64,000 nt of DNA from Blastomyces gilchristii SLH14081 (lineage: Eukaryota; Ascomycota; Eurotiomycetes; Onygenales; Ajellomycetaceae). Both the position numbers and the translations under genes were made by a program. Positions 59,496 through 64,000 of this stretch are shown here, one piece after another. Every line of letters begins with the position of its first letter. Position 1 is the first letter of the stretch. Location: NCBI RefSeq assembly GCF_000003855.2, contig NW_003101680.1, positions 5,777,635 through 5,841,634 on the forward strand. The letters run 5' to 3'. Under the pieces are notes generated by a model, which saw nothing but the letters and a program-made list of their open reading frames with translations, was not told the origin of the DNA and made no database searches.

Positions 59496-59857
59496 TGACA
59501 GGCTGTGCCTGATCAATTATATAGACTATTCTATTACACTTCACAGATTTCAACTGCTTCATTCTTGAATGTGTACACCCTGATTCTCAGTCATTCTCAA
59601 TTGCTGATCCTCAGCCGCCATGAACATGTATGCTCTGATTCTCAGTCATTCTTAATTGCCGATTCTCAGCTGCTATGAATGCATATAGATTCTTCCACCC
59701 TGAAGCCTCACTGCATATGTTATTATATACATGTATAAATATTTACTCTGATTGCTGATTCTCACACTTTCTCTTTCTTTCCTTCTCTAATGTTTTTCTC
59801 TTTGTTATATAAGACCTATCAATATAATTCCGATCTATTCGGCGTAGGCCCCTTACA
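59496..59857 (+). repeat. G3-B 3' LTR
   Basis: 362 bp. Inner start mutated (TGACAGGCTGTGCC); last ~30 bp (CCGATCTATTCGGCGTAGGC) unmutated, opposite to the 5' LTR. Purine-rich GAAAGAGAGAGA lies just upstream. Confidence 0.93.
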
Positions 59858-62800
59858 CTAATAATCTTAATTATAATCTTATCTTAGAACTTGCCTGACT
59901 ATCTGAATAAGACATCTTATTAAACACTTAAAACAGAAGCATAATATTTTCTAATAATAATAGAGTTCATGAAGATGACATTCACAAGACTATGAATCTG
60001 ACACAGATCTCTGTCAACACCTATGAAATACTCTGAAAAAGAAGTTGCTGAAAAGATCACTGAGAGCAGCATTATGTGATAATCTATTTTATCAGTCTGA
60101 CTAATCTTAAGAAAGCTCTAGAGAAGTTATTCTGTATTATAATAACAGATTCTTATACAAAACTTTCTTAATAATATCACAAATATCTAGATGTTTTCTG
60201 ATAAGATAACATTATGAATATACTTCTCTTACAAGGCTCAGAAGTAGATCACAGTATCAAGTTAGAAAAGAAGAATAATAAGAACTCTGAGTTATCATGA
60301 GACCTTCTTTATAATATGTCTTGAGATGAACTCCTTCTTCTTTAGAAGACACTCAATAATCTGTTAAATAAGAGATTTATACATATTAGCAACTCTTTTA
60401 CTGCAGCTCCTATTCTCTTTGCAAAGAAATCAGATAAAGAACTTCAATTCTGTGTGAACTATCAAGAATTGAATAGATTAATCAAGAAGAACTGCTATTC
60501 TTTGTCTCTTATTAATGAAACTCTAACTCACATTGAACAAGCTCAATGATTTGTAAAACTAGATATCATCACCATGTTTCATAAAATCTGTATTACTGAA
60601 GAAGATGAATAGCTTATAGTATTTCAAACATATTATAATCTCTTTAAATGAATAGTTACATTCTTTGAACTGATCAATACTCTCAGTATATTTCAGAAGT
60701 ATATCAACTAAGCACATTAGAATTTTCTTAATAAATTTATATCTGTATATCTTGATAACATTCTCATCTTTACTAATGAGATCAGAAAAGAATATCAAGA
60801 ACATATGCAAAGAGTATTACAATAATTACAAGAAGAAGAACTATCAATAGATATTAATAAGTGTGACTTTGAAGTCAAGAGTATCAAATATCTAGGTTTT
60901 ATCATAGAAGCTGATAAGAGAATTTAAATGAATTCTGAGAAAGTCTTCATCATTCTTGAATGAGAAGCTTCATATACTGTGAAAGATGTATAACACTTTA
61001 TCAGATTTACTAACTTCTATCAGCAATTTATATGAAACTTCTCAGATATTATAAGATCACTTACAGAACTTATCAGAAAGATCTCAGTATTTCAGTGATC
61101 AGCAGATGCTGAAGCTGCATTTATATAAATAAAGAAGATATTCATCAACATCTCTCTGCTAATAATATTTAATCTCAATTATAAAACAGTTATTGAAGCT
61201 ACCTTCTCTGACTATATTACAGAGAAAGCTATATTGTAATATAATAATGAAGATGTCTTACAATCATGTATTTTCATGTCTAAGAAACTAAGTCCTGCTG
61301 AATACAACTATGAAATTTATGATAAGAAACTTCTCACAATTGTATACTGTCTAGAAGAATGAGACTCTGAACTTCAAAGTGTCTCTGAATTTGAGATAAT
61401 CACAGATCATAATCATCTCAAGTACTTTATAATAATCTGTAAACTCACTGAGTAACAGATACAATGATCTAAGTTCTTAAGTCACTTTTATTTTATAATA
61501 CACTACTGATCTGACAGTCAGAACTTAATGACAGATGCTCTCTTATAATGAGAGTAAGATATGTCTTTCAATGTAACAGACACTCATTGAATGAACTGAG
61601 AGCATCAGCTCTTAGATCTGAAGATATTGATTAATCAAGATAGAATAACTTATGACACTATACACACTTCTCTGATTAGAACATTCTCTCTTCAAACTGA
61701 TACTGATACTGATATCTTCACTTCTTCTATGCTGAATAAACTGTGACATACAGCAGCTCAGGCTGATGAACTTCTTCAGACTCTCACTAAAGCAGTATAT
61801 CAAGAAGCACTCTGATTTTCTTCAGAACTATGTATAAGAATCAATATCTCAGAATATTCAATTGATAACAATAACACTCTATAAGTTTATAAACAATGTT
61901 GAGTCTCTCATTTTGAACTCTTACACATCTGAATAATGCAAGAGATGCATGATTCACATATAATCAGTCACTCAGATTATGAATAATTGTACTGAATAAT
62001 CTCTTGAGAGTTCTACTGATCTGAGATATTAAACAGTATCAGATATTTCTTTTGAAACTGTAATCATTGTTCTACTATTATCTCATGAAATAACTATAGA
62101 AAAAATTTACTGAAATCACTTAATATCTCTGATAGAATCTGATAAGATGTAGTAATTGACTTCACTATTGATTTCTCTGAGAGTAAGAATTATAAGAATA
62201 TTCTGGTCATTGTGAACTGATTGAGTAAAGATATAATATTGAAATCTTATAATAAGATAAATACTGAATAAGTCACTGAAGCTTTTCTAAGAAGTCTGTT
62301 TTATTAAATATATAAATTACTGAGATCTATAGTACCAGATCAGAGCTGTCAATTTATAAGCACTCTCTGAAGAAGAATCTGTCAAGTTCTCAAGATTATA
62401 CACTGTTTATTAACTGTTTATCACTATAAGACTGATGATACATCAGAATAGATAATTCAGATTATAAAGAATTATCTTCATAAGTTCTGTAATCACTTAT
62501 AAGATAATTGATATATTCTTCTTTCACATACTGAAGTCACTATCAATGACTGAGATACTGTTTTAATAGATGTCAGTCTGTTCTTTCTCATACACAGATA
62601 TCACATGAAAGTACTGAATCTTCTAGAGATCATACATTTCACACTGAATGTCTGCAGTTTAATTCAGATCACTGATAATATAGTAATGAAACTCTGAGAT
62701 ATTCATAATTAAGCAGAAGCCTTCATGATAAGTACTAAACAGAATCAAGAAGATTAAACTAATGTTCACTAAGATTCTGCTGAGCAATATAAAATAGAAG

Positions 62801-63210
62801 ATCTGATATAATTGAATCTTAAGAATATACAGATCACACACTTATCTCACACACTGAATTATCATTATACAAAGTATAAAGTGATAGAAATTCTAGACAG
62901 TTATAACTACTATCTTAATACATTATCACAGATTTATGATGTCTTTCATACAAGCTTGCTTCACTGCACTATTATTAATCTGTTGTCTTCTCAACTGACT
63001 TTCAACTGACAGCTGCCAGAAATCATAGAAGAAGATAATGAACTTGAATGAGAGATTAAAGTTACTCTTAATAAGAGATCTCACAGCTGTAGCTGATAAT
63101 ATCTTGTGAAATGAGTCAGCTATAATTACTTAATCTGAACTCTAAGTTCTGCATTATCTGAGACTGCAGCTCTTGACTGATGAGAGCTACATGTGATTAA
63201 GAAAAGAGTG
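59858..63210 (+). pseudogene. G3-A pol with chromodomain, broken
   Basis: Resumes at the LILELAWLSE protease-end box. RT about 60320-60900 with YLDNILIFTN in place of YLDDILIFTD (one Asp lost). RNase H about 61190-61440, including FEIITDHNHLKYF. Integrase about 61950-62760. Post-core MNLKNIQITHLSHTLNYHYTKY open at 62812-63009. Chromodomain-like segment about 63030-63190. More mutated than G3-B. Minus-strand frames at 60559-60810, 61612-61803 and 62659-62841 are shadows of these domains. Confidence 0.85.
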
Positions 63211-63221
63211 AAGAACTAATA

Positions 63222-63537
63222 TGACAGACTGTGCCTGATCAATTATATAAACTATTTCATTACACTTCACAGATTTCTATCACTCTGATTCTCAGTCACT
63301 GATTCTCAGCTGAAAATTTACAGAATTTCTATTCTTTCATCTCAAAGCTTCACTATGTATGAAAACCCCTATTCTTTCACTCTGAAGTTTCACTGTGTAT
63401 ATCACTATGTATGTGTATAAATATTCACTTCAATCACTGATTCTCACACTTTCTCTTTCTTTGCTTCTCTAACATTTTTCTATTTATTATATAAGATCTA
63501 TATATTATATCAATCTATTCAGTGTAGGCTCCTTGCA
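63222..63537 (+). repeat. G3-A 3' LTR
   Basis: 316 bp, TGACAGACTGTG ... CTCCTTGCA, with the polypurine tract AAGAAAAGAGTGAAG just upstream. Fully mutated, including the outer end. Confidence 0.9.
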
Positions 63538-63542
63538 TTGAT

Positions 63543-63762
63543 AATACTTATGAAATAACTAAATATATTCTGATATAAGTTTATTCTTTACTTTCTTATG
63601 AAAAGTACACTTCTCTGATATACTGTTATCAGAGATATTAAACTGTTTAATAATTTTATATTTTACAATCATGAGTTTCTTGATGATTTCTTCTTATAAT
63701 TATTCTCAGTGATAGTAATAAATATTTTAGCTTGAGTTGAACTTTCACTTCATTCTCACCTC
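63543..63762. repeat. R2b: continuation of R right of G3-A
   Basis: First ~65 bp continue the R1 alignment (AATACTTATGAAATAACTAAAT...). From about 63610 to 63762 there is AT-rich sequence not seen elsewhere in the window and no gene. Confidence 0.55.
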
Positions 63763-63871
63763 TAGACTGGCCGCCGGGACCATGAATTTCACATTTGATT
63801 TCATTTGATCTGATCTCATACATTTCTTGATGTAATCCTGCTGGGACTAGTCATTAAAAAAACATGCAAAG
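63763..63871. mobile_element. M2: start of a third M element, cut by assembly gap
   Basis: TAGACTGGCCGCCGGGACC start, near-identical to M1 for ~109 bp until the run of N. Confidence 0.7.
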
Positions 63872-64000
63872 NNNNNNNNNNNNNNNNNNNNNNNNNNNNN
63901 NNNNNNNNNNNNNNNNNNNNNNNNNNNNNNNNNNNNNNNNNNNNNNNNNNNNNNNNNNNNNNNNNNNNNNNNNNNNNNNNNNNNNNNNNNNNNNNNNNNN
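63872..64000. other. Assembly gap (N run)
   Basis: 129 N. The break falls inside a repeat present in at least three copies, the usual cause of a gap. Confidence 0.99.

Larger units (their letters stand above)
54108..59857 (+). mobile_element. G3-B: complete chromovirus (5.75 kb) inside G3-A
   Basis: LTRs of 364 and 362 bp. Target duplication TAAT (54104-54107 and 59859-59862; a fifth base would be T versus C). Inserted between the gag/protease region and the LILELAWL segment of G3-A. It carries gag, protease, RT, RNase H, integrase and chromodomain. The YLDD box is intact and the outer LTR edges are unmutated, so it is the youngest G3 copy here. Confidence 0.93.
52061..63537 (+). mobile_element. 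G3-A: Ty3/gypsy chromovirus interrupted by G3-B
   Basis: LTRs of 318 and 316 bp; perfect 5-bp duplication TTGAT (52056-52060 and 63538-63542). Removing it restores the R sequence as in R1. Gag is complete to about 54100, then G3-B intervenes, and pol continues from 59858. Its LTRs lack the 55-bp tandem found in G3-B and G3-C, so it is a subfamily variant. Confidence 0.92.

Noticed and set aside
1..64000. CRISPR arrays, tRNA or rRNA genes, bacterial operons
   Set aside because: No regularly spaced short repeats, no cloverleaf or rRNA core sequence noticed, and all recognisable proteins are of eukaryotic retroelements.

Overview
This 64-kb window looks like nuclear DNA of a filamentous ascomycete and consists entirely of mobile-element remains. 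I see no host gene, tRNA, rRNA or CRISPR array. The fungal assignment is inference. It rests on a Tad1/I-like LINE, several Ty3/gypsy chromoviruses and a RIP-like hypermutation: C-to-T and G-to-A changes have turned almost every reading frame into fragments and left long AT-rich tracts nearly free of CG, CC and GG. The order within Pezizomycotina cannot be settled by eye. The last 129 bases are N.

Families (names are mine). G1: Ty3/gypsy with 164-167-bp LTRs (TGTGG...CACA), gag and pol in different frames, and a 2.2-kb region between pol and the 3' LTR that carries antisense reading frames. G2: chromovirus with 532-544-bp LTRs (TGTCACG...GTTACA) and one gag-pol frame ending in a chromodomain. 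G3: chromovirus with 316-364-bp LTRs (TGTGGCGGG...CCTTACA) and gag/pol in -1 relation. LINE: Tad1/I-like, with ORF1 zinc knuckles and ORF2 endonuclease-RT-RNase H, ending in (TAA)n. M: a ~506-bp terminal-inverted-repeat element without coding capacity. R: an AT-rich direct repeat hosting several insertions.

Layout: M0 1-431; G2-minus 3' part 432-2330; G1-c1 2331-10635; rest of G2-minus to 14999; G3-C 3' end 15000-16311; G1-c3 part 1 16312-19128; G1-c2 19129-35012, containing LINE1 19711-27275; G1-c3 part 2 35013-35205; LINE2 35206-47206, split by G2-plus 37905-45711; G1-c3 part 3 47207-50945; R1, an M fragment, M1 and R2a 50946-52060; G3-A 52061-63537, containing G3-B 54108-59857; R2b 63543-63762; M2 from 63763; N from 63872.

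The nesting can be read from target duplications and interrupted domains. R hosts G1-c3 and G3-A. G1-c3 hosts G3-C, G1-c2 and LINE2. G3-C hosts G2-minus, which hosts G1-c1 and M0. G1-c2 hosts LINE1, LINE2 hosts G2-plus, and G3-A hosts G3-B. Insertion chains reach five levels.

Three results stand out. (1) All three G1 copies keep a textbook -1 frameshift signal at the gag-pol junction: A AAA AAC, an immediate TAG, a 7-nt spacer and a 9-bp hairpin. (2) Hypermutation hits CpG and CpC far more than CpA. In one LTR pair I hand-counted 27 substitutions, all transitions: 11 CpG, 12 CpC, 3 CpA, 1 CpT. (3) The outer edges of elements escaped mutation, while the same sequence at the inner LTR position was mutated.
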